From Deltaproteobacteria bacterium (GTDB lineage: Bacteria > Desulfobacterota > Desulfobaccia > Desulfobaccales > Desulfobaccaceae), in the NCBI GenBank assembly GCA_019309545.1, contig JAFDGA010000002.1, positions 47,529 through 111,528 of the forward strand: DNA of 64,000 bases, given 5' to 3'. The notes beneath the pieces were generated by a model that ran no database searches, had not been told where the DNA came from, and was given only the letters and a program-made list of their open reading frames with translations. A program made the position numbers and the translations under genes. Below are positions 43,466 through 53,246 of this stretch, piece after piece (the stretch's first letter is position 1; every line of letters begins with the position of its first letter).

Positions 43466-43813
43466 TCAGTCGGCACAGCTAGCCGCAAAGTAATACAGCA
43501 CGCCGTATTCTAAATCAGTTACCGTGAAAGATATGGTCTGGCCAGCCATTTCAGGGTTAACCTCTTGAACCAGATGCGGAGTTCCCGCATTACGTTCCTC
43601 TTCCGGGGAGGAACCGGCAAATGAAGAAGTTTTATAGAACAAGGTGCAACTGGACAGCCCGGTCAGTGGGCCGCCGTCGACATCGGTAGTGGGTAAAGTG
43701 ACATTGACCTTAACGACCCGACCTTCAAATGTTGGTTCAGCTAAGGTAGGTGCGGCGGGAGGAAAATTCTCCATGGAGGCCCGGCCTTCATTAGATAACG
43801 GACTTTCGGACAT
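43466..43813 (-). CDS. Small fibronectin type III-like protein
   Basis: 115 aa from the ATG at 43813, which has AAAGGAGA at ideal spacing; in-frame codons further upstream are not needed. After a Ser/Asn/Glu-rich N-terminus, the sequence PPAAPTLAEPTFEGRVVKV...GGPLTGLSSCTLFYKTSSF...QTISFTVTDLEYGVLYYFAASCAD follows the beta-sandwich pattern of an FN3 domain. There is no signal peptide and no transmembrane segment. Two or three cysteines could form a disulfide. Function unknown; such solitary FN3 modules occur in phage tails and surface proteins, but no phage genes are near. Confidence 0.65.
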   Translation of the reverse strand: MSESPLSNEGRASMENFPPAAPTLAEPTFEGRVVKVNVTLPTTDVDGGPLTGLSSCTLFYKTSSFAGSSPEEERNAGTPHLVQEVNPEMAGQTISFTVTDLEYGVLYYFAASCAD

Positions 43814-43969
43814 AGTCGATCTCCTTTCGTACGATAATTCTTTCACTTTCTATTTTTAAGGGTGCCATAATGTTCTGTCCCTGTCAACTTTTTGATAAAT
43901 ATCTGGTTGACGTCGCAGTTCGGTTTGAGTAGAAGAATATCATTATGCAATGGTTCTCAAGAGGTTAAC

Positions 43970-44077
43970 ATGGGGAAACATAAAAAAATTGAACGCCGAC
44001 GGGAATTGGAACGCCGCCGGCGTCGCCGGAAAAAGCGGAAAAAATTGGAGGCCAAGGGAGCCTTATCTAAAGAGTAG
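43970..44077 (+). CDS. Arg/Lys-rich small basic peptide (35 aa)
   Basis: MGKHKKIERRRELERRRRRR followed by KKRKKLEAKGALSKE. AGAGG precedes the ATG at 43970. More than half of the residues are Arg or Lys, so it probably binds nucleic acid or the ribosome and forms one long helix. Its end overlaps the end of the convergent ThiF-like gene by 15 bases. The start could also be read from an upstream codon at 43892, but the upstream part looks random. I cannot name a family. Confidence 0.6.
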   Translation: MGKHKKIERRRELERRRRRRKKRKKLEAKGALSKE

Positions 44078-44806
44078 CCCCCCTTTACAGGCCGGACAGT
44101 TGGGGTTGACTTCTAGTTGTTGTTCCGTAAAGCTTAAGTGCTGGCCATCGAATCGTAACATCCGTCCTAATAAGGCCGGACCCAGGCCGCCCAGAATGCG
44201 TAAGGCTTCCATGGCCTGCAAGCTTCCCAGGATCCCTGGCAGGGGTCCCAACAGTCCAGAAGGGTTTATTGGTGGCGGGTCGGGAAAGGCGCAGATTAGG
44301 CAAGGGCCTTGCCCGGGCCACAAAGTGGTCAAATGGCCGCTTAGCCCCTTGACCGCAGCGTGGACCAGAGGCAGGCGATGTTTGATGGCGGCCCGATTGA
44401 GAAGCTTCTGGGCCCAAAAATTGTTCAGCGTATCCAGCAGCAGGTTATAACCCTCGGTTAACCGGAGGACATTGTACTCGGTGATCTTCCGGGGCAGGGC
44501 TTCCACCTCTGAAAAGGGATTAATCTCCCGGAGACGTTGTTCCGCAATGGCCGCTTTGAAGCGGTCCAAGTCCCTTTCGCGATAGAATAATTGGTCGTGG
44601 AGCTTATCGAGGCTTACCCGCTGGCTATCCACGATCCGGACCCGACCGACTCCGGCCGCCAGCAGATACACTGCCAGAGCGGAAGCTAAACCACCGGCTC
44701 CGGCCACGAAGACCCGAGCGGCCTTGAGACGCTCTTGGGCTTGCGGACTCCAGTCCGGTAGTTGGAGTTGTCGGGCGTACCTGGTTAATTCAGCCGGACT
44801 AAGCAT
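44063..44806 (-). CDS. ThiF/MoeB/HesA-family adenylyltransferase-like protein
   Basis: 247-aa E1-like protein. The ATP-binding Rossmann motif is VFVAGAGGLASALAVYLLAAGVGRVRIVD (about 32-60). DTLNNFWAQKLLNRAA corresponds to the DxTDN region, but with Leu and Asn in place of the usual residues. Zinc cysteine pairs CLIC (about 169-172) and CPAC (about 238-241) are kept. Such enzymes activate ThiS/MoaD-like sulfur carriers. No ThiS or MoaD gene is adjacent; moaA is 16 kb away. The exact pathway is open. Confidence 0.85.
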   Translation of the reverse strand: MLSPAELTRYARQLQLPDWSPQAQERLKAARVFVAGAGGLASALAVYLLAAGVGRVRIVDSQRVSLDKLHDQLFYRERDLDRFKAAIAEQRLREINPFSEVEALPRKITEYNVLRLTEGYNLLLDTLNNFWAQKLLNRAAIKHRLPLVHAAVKGLSGHLTTLWPGQGPCLICAFPDPPPINPSGLLGPLPGILGSLQAMEALRILGGLGPALLGRMLRFDGQHLSFTEQQLEVNPNCPACKGGLLFR

Positions 44807-45208
44807 TAGGGCTGACTTCTATGCCTTGGTTTAAAATATTCCAGGGTGATGGATATTGACCTGGTCAAGCGGAAGTGGCCTTGGCTACCTTCGGCTGGTA
44901 AAATATATCCTGAACGCAGCCCCGGTAGCTAATGAACTTTCCTTTATCTAGAATCTTTATCGGCTTGCTCAGAGCAAACCATTAATCAAACCGAGTGCTT
45001 CCAATTGAAAAAGAGGGCAGGGTAATTTTTATTGGTAGTGGTTATTCTTGTTTGAAAATAATTAATTAGCCTCACTGAAATTTCTGGATTCCATCCCTTC
45101 AGCCCACCGCAATCTAATCGGGGATAACTTTTACCCCCGGACCAGTGACAGAAGGCCAAAGAGGCATTATAATATCTATTAAATCATCCGACTGCGGAGG
45201 AAACATCC
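44807..45208. other. Intergenic region between divergent genes
   Basis: About 400 bases between the ThiF-like gene (minus) and the YHS gene (plus). AT-rich near 45000-45070. I see no gene, hairpin of note or clear promoter. Confidence 0.45.
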
Positions 45209-45388
45209 ATGGCCGAGGAATCCAAACCCAAATGTGACGTAGACCCTGTCTGTGGCATTGATCTGACCGCCGAGCACGGCAAGTTTGCCTATGACTTTGA
45301 AGATAGGACCTTTTACTTCTGTTCGGAACTGTGCCGGGATCAATTCGCCGCCGAACCCGAAAAGTTCATTAAGGAAAAAAAATCCTGA
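45209..45388 (+). CDS. YHS-domain protein
   Basis: 59 aa, starting MAEESKPKCDVDPVCGIDLT at 45209 with GGAGG upstream. The core DPVCG...YDFEDRTFYFCSELCRDQFAAEPEKF is the YHS pattern: three conserved cysteines that can bind a metal such as copper or zinc. Stand-alone YHS proteins are often linked to heavy-metal transporters or oxygenases. Here an ABC transporter of the LolD/MacB type starts 60 bases later, so co-transcription is possible. Confidence 0.85.
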   Translation: MAEESKPKCDVDPVCGIDLTAEHGKFAYDFEDRTFYFCSELCRDQFAAEPEKFIKEKKS

Positions 45389-45447
45389 AAGTCATTCGGG
45401 AGCTGATGGTCAACCAGTGGCCCGGTTGATAATGATTCTGGCTGGAG

Positions 45448-46116
45448 ATGATGATTAACTTATCGGGGGTAAGTAAAATTTATCAGCGGGGGCCGGAAGA
45501 AATCCATGCCTTACAAGGAATCGATCTGACCATTGAGTCGGGAGAATTTATCGCCATCACCGGCAAAAGCGGCTGTGGCAAGAGCACCCTGCTGCATATC
45601 ATCGGCGGTTTAGAAGTCCCTACCACTGGTCAGGTCAGCATCAACGGCCAGAACCTGAATGGGTTGAGTGATGCCGAGTTAACCCTCTTTCGCCGCGACC
45701 AGGTGGGCATGGTCTTCCAAAGCTTCAACCTTTTGCCTCTGCTGACTGTGCAAGAAAATGTCGCCTTACCTCGGATCCTCCAGGGCTATCCCTACAGTCA
45801 GGCCCTGGAGCAGGCCGCGGTCTGGTTGGCGGAAGTGGAGTTGACGGCGCGGCGCCAACACAAACCCCATCAAATTTCCGGGGGTGAGATGCAAAGGGCG
45901 GCGATCGCCCGGGCCCTGATCAATGATCCCTTGGTGATCATTGCCGATGAACCTACCGGCAACCTGGATACCCGATTGGGCACCCAGGTGATGGAAATTT
46001 TCGCCCGCCTCCAGGCGCGGTGGCAGAAGACGGTGATCCTGGCCACCCATGCTCTGGAGGCGGCCCGGTTCGGCAACCGCATTTTACAATTAAACGACGG
46101 CCGATTAGTTTCCTGA
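45448..46116 (+). CDS. ABC transporter ATP-binding protein, LolD/MacB type
   Basis: 222-aa ATPase. Walker A is GKSGCGKST (39-47), Q-loop [20 protein letters not shown], signature [15 protein letters not shown], Walker [13 protein letters not shown] and switch ATHALEAA. The pattern FQSFNLLP and ADEPTGNLD are features of the mechanotransmission ABC group (LolD, MacB, FtsE). Its partner permease starts seven bases later. The second ATG (45451) may be the real start. It would move or release a lipid, lipoprotein or peptide at the periplasmic face. Confidence 0.92.
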   Translation: MMINLSGVSKIYQRGPEEIHALQGIDLTIESGEFIAITGKSGCGKSTLLHIIGGLEVPTTGQVSINGQNLNGLSDAELTLFRRDQVGMVFQSFNLLPLLTVQENVALPRILQGYPYSQALEQAAVWLAEVELTARRQHKPHQISGGEMQRAAIARALINDPLVIIADEPTGNLDTRLGTQVMEIFARLQARWQKTVILATHALEAARFGNRILQLNDGRLVS

Positions 46117-46122
46117 ATTTCA

Positions 46123-48687
46123 ATGGCCATGCCAGCCTTTCTCTTTTCTCTACCGCTGCGTCACCTCCGCAACCATTTTGGACGGACATTGCTTACCGTC
46201 CTGGGAATTGCCCTGGGCGCGGCGGTCTTTCTAAGCATTGCCCTAGCGGAAGTCAGCGCCCTGACGGCCTTCAAAGACAGTGTCGATGCCGTGGCTGGCA
46301 AGGCCAACCTGCGCCTGCGGGCCGCGGGTGCCCCCCTAAATGAACAGCTTTTGGTCAAGGCCCTTCAGGTTTCCGGGGTGCAAGCCGCGGCGCCGATCAT
46401 CGAAACCGTGGCGGAAATGACCCAGGCAGGGAATGAACCGCTGCTGTTATTGGGAGTCGATCTTTTTTCCGAGCGCCCCTTTCGGACCTATGAATTCAAT
46501 CAGAATCAGGACCAGGGTTCCGAAAGACTGGTCAATTTCCTCATACAGCCATACTCTATCCTGATCACTGACCGCCTGGCGGCTCGTTATGACTTGGCGG
46601 TGGGCGATCGACTCCCCGTAGTCCTGGGTTCGCAACGCCGGGAACTTCTGGTCCAGGGAATTTTTCGCCCGGCCAGCGGGGTCTATGCCTTAAACGGGTC
46701 CTATGCTCTGATCGATCTGGGGCAGGCTCAAGAACTGCTGGACCGTGTCGGAAAGCTGGACTATATCGACCTTTTGGTGGCTGAACCAGTGGACCAGGTG
46801 GCGGCCCGACTACAGACGCAGATGCCGGCCGGGATCATCGTGGAGCGCCCTCAGAATCGCAGCCGCCAGGTCGACCGGATGGTGGCGGCTTACCGGCTCA
46901 ATCTCCTGGTCCTGAGCCTCATCGCCTTATTTGTCGGCATGTTCCTGATCTTTAACGCGGTCTCATTATCGGTAGTGCGGCGGCGGCGGGAAATCGGCCT
47001 GCTCCGTACCCTGGGGACTTCCCGGGGCCAGATTCTGGCCCTGTTTCTGTGCGAAGGGGCGGTCAGCGGGGTGATCGGCGGGCTGTTGGGCATCGGCCTT
47101 GGCCTCTGGTTGGCTAAGGCCACCCTGAAGGTGGTGACCCAGAATCTGACCGCCCTGTTTATCCTGGTCAAAGCTGAAAATCTGCAACTGTCCTGGACCT
47201 TGATGGGGCAGACACTGCTGTTGGCGGTAGGGGTGTCGCTGATCGCCGCCTTCTTCCCGGCCTGGGAAGCCTCCCGGACCCAGCCCCGAGAGGTCTGGCA
47301 TCGCGAGGAATTGGAAGAAAGAATAAAAAAACGGGCCTGGCCCTGCTTCGGGCTGGGCCTGGTAATACTGCTGGGGGCGGGCCTCTGTGCCTTACAAGGA
47401 CCGGTGGCTGGCAGGCCCATTTTTGGCTTCCTGGCCGCTTTTCTGATCCTGATCGGCTTTGCCCTTTTGACCCCGCAAGGCGCCGTAGGGCTGGGAAGGC
47501 TACTCCAGCCCGTTATGCGACGTTGGCTAGGTCCCCCCGGGGAACTGGGGTGTTGTTATCTCCAGGGCTCCTTGAGCCGCACCGCGGTATCCATCGGCGC
47601 TTTGCTGGCCGCTCTGGCCATGCTGATCAGTGCCGCCATCATGATCAAAAGCTTCCGCCAGACCGTGGACCACTGGATCTCCCAATCAATCAGTGGTGAT
47701 ATCTTTCTGGGACCCAATATCTTCTCCACTGCGGCCTACGATGCCTATCTGCCGCCGGAGGTGCTGGGCGAAGTACAGAGTAGGCCGGAGCTGGCCGATG
47801 TCTATCTTTACCGCTGCGTGCGCTCCGCTTTTAACCAACGGCCGATCTTGGTGATCGGCGGCAGCATGGCGGTGCTGGATCGCCATGGGGGGATGCTGTT
47901 TCGCCGCGGCCGGTCCCCGGAAATCTTTGCCAGACTTCAGACCGAAGGCAATGTCATTGTTTCCGAGAGCTTTGCCGAACTCAATGACTTGCAGGAAGGG
48001 GAAAGTTTCCGGCTTCCCACTCCCAGTGGCCCCCACCGGGTTAAGATCGTCGGAGTATTCTACGATTACCGCACTGATGGCCACACAGTGTGGATGGATA
48101 TTAAATTTATGCACCGCTACTGGAGGGACCACCTAGTCAACGCGGTCCGCCTCTACCTCAAAGACCCGGCGGATCTGGAACCGCTGCGGCAACAACTCCT
48201 ACAGGATTACAGCTCCCGCTATCGCCTGATCGCCTTGTCGCACCGGGAGCTGCGGGCCGGCATCATGGAGATCTTCGATCAGAGTTTTGCCCTGACCTAT
48301 GCCCTGGAGGCCATTGCCGTAGTAGTGGCGGTGTTCGGCATCATCACCACCTTCCTGGTGTTGATCATAGAGCGGGAGCGGGAATTAGCCCTCCTCAAGG
48401 CGATCGGCGCCAGCCGGAGCCAAGTCTTCCGGATGATCCTGGTGGAGAGCGGCCTGTTGGGCCTGATCAGCCACCTGTTAGGCGCAATAGCGGGAACCCT
48501 GCTGTCCCTGGTGTTGATCTATGTAATCAATAAGCAATCCTTTGGCTGGACCATCCAGTTCAAATGGATCCCGGAGATTTATGTGCAGTCGTTGGCCTTG
48601 GTCCTGGCGGTCGGCCTGGCCGCCGGGGTCTACCCGGCCTGGCGGGCCTTGCAATATAATCTGGCGGCGATTTTGAAAGAAGAGTAA
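46123..48687 (+). CDS. ABC transporter permease with two FtsX domains
   Basis: 854-aa membrane protein. An N-terminal helix (LRNHFGRTLLTVLGIALGAAVFLSIAL) precedes a MacB-like periplasmic domain (about 45-255), then an FtsX helical block (about 260-390), a middle helix pair near 405-450, a second periplasmic domain (about 490-715) and a second FtsX block (about 725-850; TTFLVLIIERERELALLKAIGASRSQVF). The double FtsX layout is like the YbbP/large DUF214 permeases rather than LolC/E. Paired with the ATPase just upstream. The substrate is unknown. Confidence 0.9.
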   Translation: MAMPAFLFSLPLRHLRNHFGRTLLTVLGIALGAAVFLSIALAEVSALTAFKDSVDAVAGKANLRLRAAGAPLNEQLLVKALQVSGVQAAAPIIETVAEMTQAGNEPLLLLGVDLFSERPFRTYEFNQNQDQGSERLVNFLIQPYSILITDRLAARYDLAVGDRLPVVLGSQRRELLVQGIFRPASGVYALNGSYALIDLGQAQELLDRVGKLDYIDLLVAEPVDQVAARLQTQMPAGIIVERPQNRSRQVDRMVAAYRLNLLVLSLIALFVGMFLIFNAVSLSVVRRRREIGLLRTLGTSRGQILALFLCEGAVSGVIGGLLGIGLGLWLAKATLKVVTQNLTALFILVKAENLQLSWTLMGQTLLLAVGVSLIAAFFPAWEASRTQPREVWHREELEERIKKRAWPCFGLGLVILLGAGLCALQGPVAGRPIFGFLAAFLILIGFALLTPQGAVGLGRLLQPVMRRWLGPPGELGCCYLQGSLSRTAVSIGALLAALAMLISAAIMIKSFRQTVDHWISQSISGDIFLGPNIFSTAAYDAYLPPEVLGEVQSRPELADVYLYRCVRSAFNQRPILVIGGSMAVLDRHGGMLFRRGRSPEIFARLQTEGNVIVSESFAELNDLQEGESFRLPTPSGPHRVKIVGVFYDYRTDGHTVWMDIKFMHRYWRDHLVNAVRLYLKDPADLEPLRQQLLQDYSSRYRLIALSHRELRAGIMEIFDQSFALTYALEAIAVVVAVFGIITTFLVLIIERERELALLKAIGASRSQVFRMILVESGLLGLISHLLGAIAGTLLSLVLIYVINKQSFGWTIQFKWIPEIYVQSLALVLAVGLAAGVYPAWRALQYNLAAILKEE

Positions 48688-48803
48688 GCTGCATGGACAA
48701 AGGTCTTGCTGCACCGGAACATTTTGTTATAGATTTAACCCAGTTAATGGCGTTATTGGCTGACCCTCGTAACCAAGCCGGGTTTCTTTTATAGGAAGGC
48801 TAA

Positions 48804-49868
48804 ATGGGCAAATATGCGGTGTTATATAGTGAAAAAATCAAGGAATACGACCTGGGACACGTTCTGACCCAGGATCGCTATCAGAATTTTATCGACCTGT
48901 ACCAGGAAAAACTCGGCTGTCGGGCAGATTTCAACATTGTCGCCCCGCCTTATGCCACTGATGAGGATCTCCAACTGATCCATACCCCAGAATATATTCA
49001 ACGCATCGAACAGTTACGAGGTCTGGACCCCTTTGACACGCCGCTATCCCCTGGTCTGGTTCGAGCCGCCAAGCTCCTGGCCGGAGCCGGGAAGCTGGCC
49101 GGGGAACTGGTATTTTCCGGGAAATATCAAAAGGCCTTTGTGGTCGGCGGCGGCGTGCAACATGCCACCCGGACCCGGGAAAAAGGCTTTGGAGTTTTCA
49201 GCGATATCGGCATCTGTGCCGAAAACTTAAAACAAACCTTCGGGGTTAAAAGGATTCTGATGATTGATACCGATGCCCATGCCGGGGAAGGTCTATATGA
49301 AATCTTTGCCGCAGATCCTCAGGTGTTGTTTCTCTCCCTGCATCAGGACCCCCGGACCCTTTATCCGGGTAAAGGCTTCATCCAGGAGATCGGCAGCGGT
49401 GAGGGTAGGGGTTATTCGGTCAACATCCCTTTGCCCCCCAAATCCGGAGATCGGGTCTATGAATTGGCTCTCAAGGAAATTTTCCTTCCTGTGGCTGAGG
49501 AATTTCAGCCCCAGATTATCCTCATGATAGATGGCAGCGATCCGCATTACACGGATCGCATCACCCGCATGGGGCTTACCCTGGCGGGGATTAAGCTGGT
49601 CGGCCAGATTATCAGTGCCCAGGCTGACAAGCTTTGTGAGGGTAAGATAGTTGATTTTATCGGCTCGGGCTACAGCTCCGATCCCCGGATCGTCTCTCTG
49701 GGTTGGCTGGCTTCGATAGCCGGGGTTACTGGAATCGATCTGGAGGTATCCGAACCGCAGCCGATTCCGGCCGAGTTTAAATCAGATTATGGATTGACCG
49801 AAGTCCAAAAAGTGGTTGGATTGATTCGAGACCAACTGTCTCCGTACTGGAAGTGTTTTGCGCCATAA
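48804..49868 (+). CDS. Histone deacetylase-fold protein with an altered active-site dyad
   Basis: 354-aa protein of the arginase/deacetylase (AcuC/HdaH) superfamily. Metal ligand positions are kept: D157 and H159 in MIDTDAHAGEG and D246 in DGSDPH. The catalytic tyrosine region is GSGYSSD. At the usual His-His dyad (GG-x-HHA) it has Q119-H120 (GGGVQHA), so one general acid/base is changed. It might deacetylate a small substrate such as acetylpolyamine with altered chemistry, or bind a ligand. GGAAGG precedes the ATG. The next gene starts 40 bases later. Confidence 0.85.
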   Translation: MGKYAVLYSEKIKEYDLGHVLTQDRYQNFIDLYQEKLGCRADFNIVAPPYATDEDLQLIHTPEYIQRIEQLRGLDPFDTPLSPGLVRAAKLLAGAGKLAGELVFSGKYQKAFVVGGGVQHATRTREKGFGVFSDIGICAENLKQTFGVKRILMIDTDAHAGEGLYEIFAADPQVLFLSLHQDPRTLYPGKGFIQEIGSGEGRGYSVNIPLPPKSGDRVYELALKEIFLPVAEEFQPQIILMIDGSDPHYTDRITRMGLTLAGIKLVGQIISAQADKLCEGKIVDFIGSGYSSDPRIVSLGWLASIAGVTGIDLEVSEPQPIPAEFKSDYGLTEVQKVVGLIRDQLSPYWKCFAP

Positions 49869-49907
49869 ACATTGGCTATCCACGTTAAGAGGTTGAGATA
49901 CGTTGAA

Positions 49908-50579
49908 ATGAGGCAAGGAGCGACAGCATTCTGTTGTTGGAGTGGCGGGAAGGAAAGCGCCTTATCTTTTTACCAGGCCCAAGCAAAGGGAATCAATATT
50001 TGTAGTTTGCTCAATATGGTCAGCCGTGACGGCCGACGTTCATGTTCCCATGGCATTGACACCGGCTGTTTGCGATTGCAAGCTGAGGCTATCGGGGTTC
50101 CCATCATTCAGGCAAGGACATCTTGGTCGAACTACGAAGACGATTTTAAGAAGCAGGTTTTGGAGCTGAAGGATAAAGGTCTTCAAATGGGGGTCTTTGG
50201 AGATATCGACCTTCAGGAGCACCGAGATTGGATAGAAAGGGTTTGTGGTGAAGTGGGTATTAATCCGGTCTTACCATTATGGCAACAAAGCCGGGAGCAA
50301 TTACTCGCAGAATTCATTCAGATCGGCTTTAAGGCTATTGTTATCGCTACTCAGGCCAAGTTTTTGGGTAAAGCATGGCTGGGCCGCCGGATAGATCACG
50401 ATTTTATCGAAGATTTAAAATCACGGCCTGAGCTGGACCTATGTGGAGAACAGGGAGAATATCACACCTTTGTGTTCGATGGCCCGATTTTTACAAAACC
50501 AGTAGATTTCCGGGTTTCTGAAAAGCTATTACGAGATGCGCATTGGTTCTTGGAACTCATCCCAGGTATCCCGGAGTAA
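49908..50579 (+). CDS. PP-loop ATPase, diphthine-ammonia ligase (Dph6) family
   Basis: About 223 aa. SGGKES near residue 12 is the PP-loop that binds ATP (usually SGGKDS), and ARTSWSNYEDDFKKQ, MGVFGDIDLQEHRDWIERVC, VLPLWQQ and GEYHTFVFDGPIF are Dph6-type motifs. In archaea and eukaryotes this family amidates diphthine on EF-2; bacteria lack diphthamide, so the substrate here is unknown. Start chosen at ATG 49908; a TTG at 49872 is also in frame. It may be co-transcribed with the HDAC-fold gene. Confidence 0.85.
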   Translation: MRQGATAFCCWSGGKESALSFYQAQAKGINICSLLNMVSRDGRRSCSHGIDTGCLRLQAEAIGVPIIQARTSWSNYEDDFKKQVLELKDKGLQMGVFGDIDLQEHRDWIERVCGEVGINPVLPLWQQSREQLLAEFIQIGFKAIVIATQAKFLGKAWLGRRIDHDFIEDLKSRPELDLCGEQGEYHTFVFDGPIFTKPVDFRVSEKLLRDAHWFLELIPGIPE

Positions 50580-50661
50580 TTTAACCGGGTTGAAGGACCC
50601 GGCGAGGTGCGTGCTTTTCAGTTTTTATGCACGACCCGGATTAATTTAATTTGGTCAATCC

Positions 50662-51423
50662 ATGCTGAAACGGACCTTCATCCATCTGCCGGGAGTGGGA
50701 GAGCGCACTGAGGCCCATTTCTGGCGTCAGGGGGTGCAGACCTGGGAGGATTTCCTGGCCGTTACCCGGGTGTATGGCCTCAGTCGGGAACGTCTGGCCT
50801 GGCTGCAGACCGAAGTACGCCAGTCGCTGGCCCGGATCGCGGACGTGGTCTATTTTGCCGACCGGCTGCCCGGCGCCCAATACTGGCGCTTGTTTAAGGA
50901 TTTTCGGCAACAAGCTGCATATCTGGATATTGAGACCACCGGGGCCAACTGGCCGGCGCTGACCGTCACTGTGATCGGCCTCTACGACGGCTTCCGCTTT
51001 CAGCAGTTCGTCCAGGGGGAGAATCTCCATCAGTTTCCTAAGGTAATCCGATCTTATGCCGTTCTGGTCACCTACAATGGCACCCAGTTTGACTTGCCGG
51101 TGTTGCGGGCTAATTTCCCAGATCTGGACCTGCCTCCGGTGCACATCGACTTACGCTTTGTCTTGGCCCGGCTGGGATATCGCGGCGGTCTGAAAAGGAT
51201 CGAACCCCAATTGGGGGTGCACCGCCCGTCCGCCCTGGAAGATCTGGACGGCTATATGGCGGTGCTCCTTTGGAACCGTTATCAGCGGGGGGATGCTACC
51301 GCTCGGGACCTTTTACTGCGTTATAACCGGGAAGATGTCATCAACCTGGAACCTCTGATGATCCAGTCCTATGAGCTTTCCCAGACCCGGCTCCTGTCTA
51401 CCGCCAGCCGCACAAAAACCTAA
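50662..51423 (+). CDS. YprB-like ribonuclease H-fold exonuclease
   Basis: 253-aa protein. A short helical N-terminal part (LPGVGERTEAHFWRQGVQTWEDF) resembles a helix-hairpin-helix element. The nuclease part has DEDD signature acids: LDIETTG (about 94-100), VTYNGTQFDLPVL (about 134-146) and YNREDVINLEPL near residue 226. This matches the YprB/RNase_H_2 family of predicted 3'-5' exonucleases. The substrate is unknown. The gene stands between the Dph6-type gene and proS, on the same strand. Confidence 0.86.
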   Translation: MLKRTFIHLPGVGERTEAHFWRQGVQTWEDFLAVTRVYGLSRERLAWLQTEVRQSLARIADVVYFADRLPGAQYWRLFKDFRQQAAYLDIETTGANWPALTVTVIGLYDGFRFQQFVQGENLHQFPKVIRSYAVLVTYNGTQFDLPVLRANFPDLDLPPVHIDLRFVLARLGYRGGLKRIEPQLGVHRPSALEDLDGYMAVLLWNRYQRGDATARDLLLRYNREDVINLEPLMIQSYELSQTRLLSTASRTKT

Positions 51424-51512
51424 TTCCCCTCAGCCCCAAAATCGGTTATATTTAAATAGAGTTATGACTGCTGCTGGGTTGAATTCTAAAATCAGGAATC
51501 AAAGGAGGACTG

Positions 51513-53246
51513 ATGCGCTATTCCAAGATGCTGATTCCCACTTTAAAAGAGGTTCCTGCTGAGGCCGAAACTATATCGCATCAGTTGCTGCTGCGGGCTG
51601 GGATGATCCGTAAACTGGCGGCGGGTATTTATGATTATCTGCCCTTGGCCTTGCGGGTGATTCGCAAGGTAGAAAAGATTGTTCGGGAGGAGATGAACCG
51701 GGCCGGGGCGCAGGAAGTTTTGCTGCCAGCGGTACAACCTGCCGAACTGTGGAAAGAGTCAGGCCGGTGGGAGATTTATGGCAAAGAACTGCTGCGCTTT
51801 CAAGATCGCCACGACCGGGATTGCTGCCTGGGACCGACCCACGAGGAGGTAATCACTGACTTGGTGCGTCGGGATGTGCATTCCTACCGGCAATTACCTC
51901 TCAATCTCTACCAGATTCAGACTAAGTTCCGGGATGAAATCCGGCCCCGCTTTGGCCTGATCCGGGGGCGGGAATTTATCATGAAAGATGGCTATAGCTT
52001 TGATCTGGACGAAGCCGGCGCTGATCAGAGCTACGAAGCCATGTATCAGGCCTATGATCGCATCTTTCAACGCTGTGGCCTGCACTTCAAAATCGTTGAA
52101 GCCGACACCGGCCCCATTGGCGGCAGTTTCTCCCATGAGTTCATGGTATTGGCCGACACCGGAGAAGATACCGTGGTCTCTTGTCGTCGATGTGCTTATG
52201 CGGCCAATCTGGAAAAGGCCGAAATTTTGGCGCCGGAGGGCTCCAGCCCTAGGGAAGAACCCCAAGCCTTGGTTAGGATCCATACTCCCGATGTCCGTAC
52301 CGTGGACGAGGTGGCCGACTTTTTACAGATAACCCCGGCCCAGATTGTCAAGACCCTGATCTATGACACCGAGCGCGGCGTGGTGGCGGTTTTGATCCGC
52401 GGCGATCATGAAGTTAATGAGGTGAAATTAAAGAATTATCTAAAAGTTAATGACTTGACCCTGGCCTCGGAATCTTTGATCCGCAAAGCGACCGGCGCTC
52501 AGGTCGGGTTTGCCGGGCCCGTGGGGCTGGACCTGCCCATTTATGCCGATCATGCCTTAAAACCTTTGGCGAATCTGGTGTCCGGAGCCAATCAGGATGA
52601 TTATCATTATTCCAACGTCAATCTGGGGCGGGACGTCAAAGTCAGCCATTATGCCGACTTACGGCAGATAACCCCGGAAGACCGTTGTCCTCGCTGTGGG
52701 GCAGAGCTGGAATTTTTAAAGGGCATCGAAGTAGGCCACGTCTTCAAGCTGGGCCACAAATACTCACGCGCCTTAAAGGCTACTTACCTCGATGCCCACG
52801 GTCAGGAGCAGTATATGTTCATGGGCTGTTACGGTATCGGCGTCAGCCGGATTGTTGCCGCTGCCATCGAACAGAACCATGATGCCGATGGGATCATTTT
52901 TCCTATGTCACTGGCCCCTTTTCAGGTGCTGTTGACCCCGGTGGCAACCAATGATGAGCTTACCATTAAAACCGCGGAACGATTGTACCAGGAAATGATC
53001 GCCGCCGGGATTGAGGTGTTGTATGATGACCGGGAGGAACGTCCCGGGGTGAAATTCAAGGACGGGGATCTGTTGGGAATTCCACTGCGGGTGGTAGTGG
53101 GACCCCGTACCCTGTCCCAGCACCAGGCTGAAGTCCGTCACCGCTACACCCGCGAAATGGAAATGGTCCCTTTGGCCGAATTGCTTTCTCACTTGCAGAA
53201 ATGCATCGCACAGGAGCGCGATGGGCCGTATTATCCGCATCAATGA
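51513..53246 (+). CDS. proS: Prolyl-tRNA synthetase, bacterial type
   Basis: 577-aa class II synthetase. Motif 1 region [20 protein letters not shown], motif 2 [23 protein letters not shown] and [25 protein letters not shown], motif 3 [20 protein letters not shown]. The editing insertion domain (YbaK-like, about 225-385; [28 protein letters not shown]) between motifs 2 and 3 marks the bacterial type with Ala-tRNA-Pro proofreading. CAAAGGAGG precedes the ATG. It overlaps the rel gene by 26 bases, so their translation is linked. Confidence 0.97.
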   Translation: MRYSKMLIPTLKEVPAEAETISHQLLLRAGMIRKLAAGIYDYLPLALRVIRKVEKIVREEMNRAGAQEVLLPAVQPAELWKESGRWEIYGKELLRFQDRHDRDCCLGPTHEEVITDLVRRDVHSYRQLPLNLYQIQTKFRDEIRPRFGLIRGREFIMKDGYSFDLDEAGADQSYEAMYQAYDRIFQRCGLHFKIVEADTGPIGGSFSHEFMVLADTGEDTVVSCRRCAYAANLEKAEILAPEGSSPREEPQALVRIHTPDVRTVDEVADFLQITPAQIVKTLIYDTERGVVAVLIRGDHEVNEVKLKNYLKVNDLTLASESLIRKATGAQVGFAGPVGLDLPIYADHALKPLANLVSGANQDDYHYSNVNLGRDVKVSHYADLRQITPEDRCPRCGAELEFLKGIEVGHVFKLGHKYSRALKATYLDAHGQEQYMFMGCYGIGVSRIVAAAIEQNHDADGIIFPMSLAPFQVLLTPVATNDELTIKTAERLYQEMIAAGIEVLYDDREERPGVKFKDGDLLGIPLRVVVGPRTLSQHQAEVRHRYTREMEMVPLAELLSHLQKCIAQERDGPYYPHQ

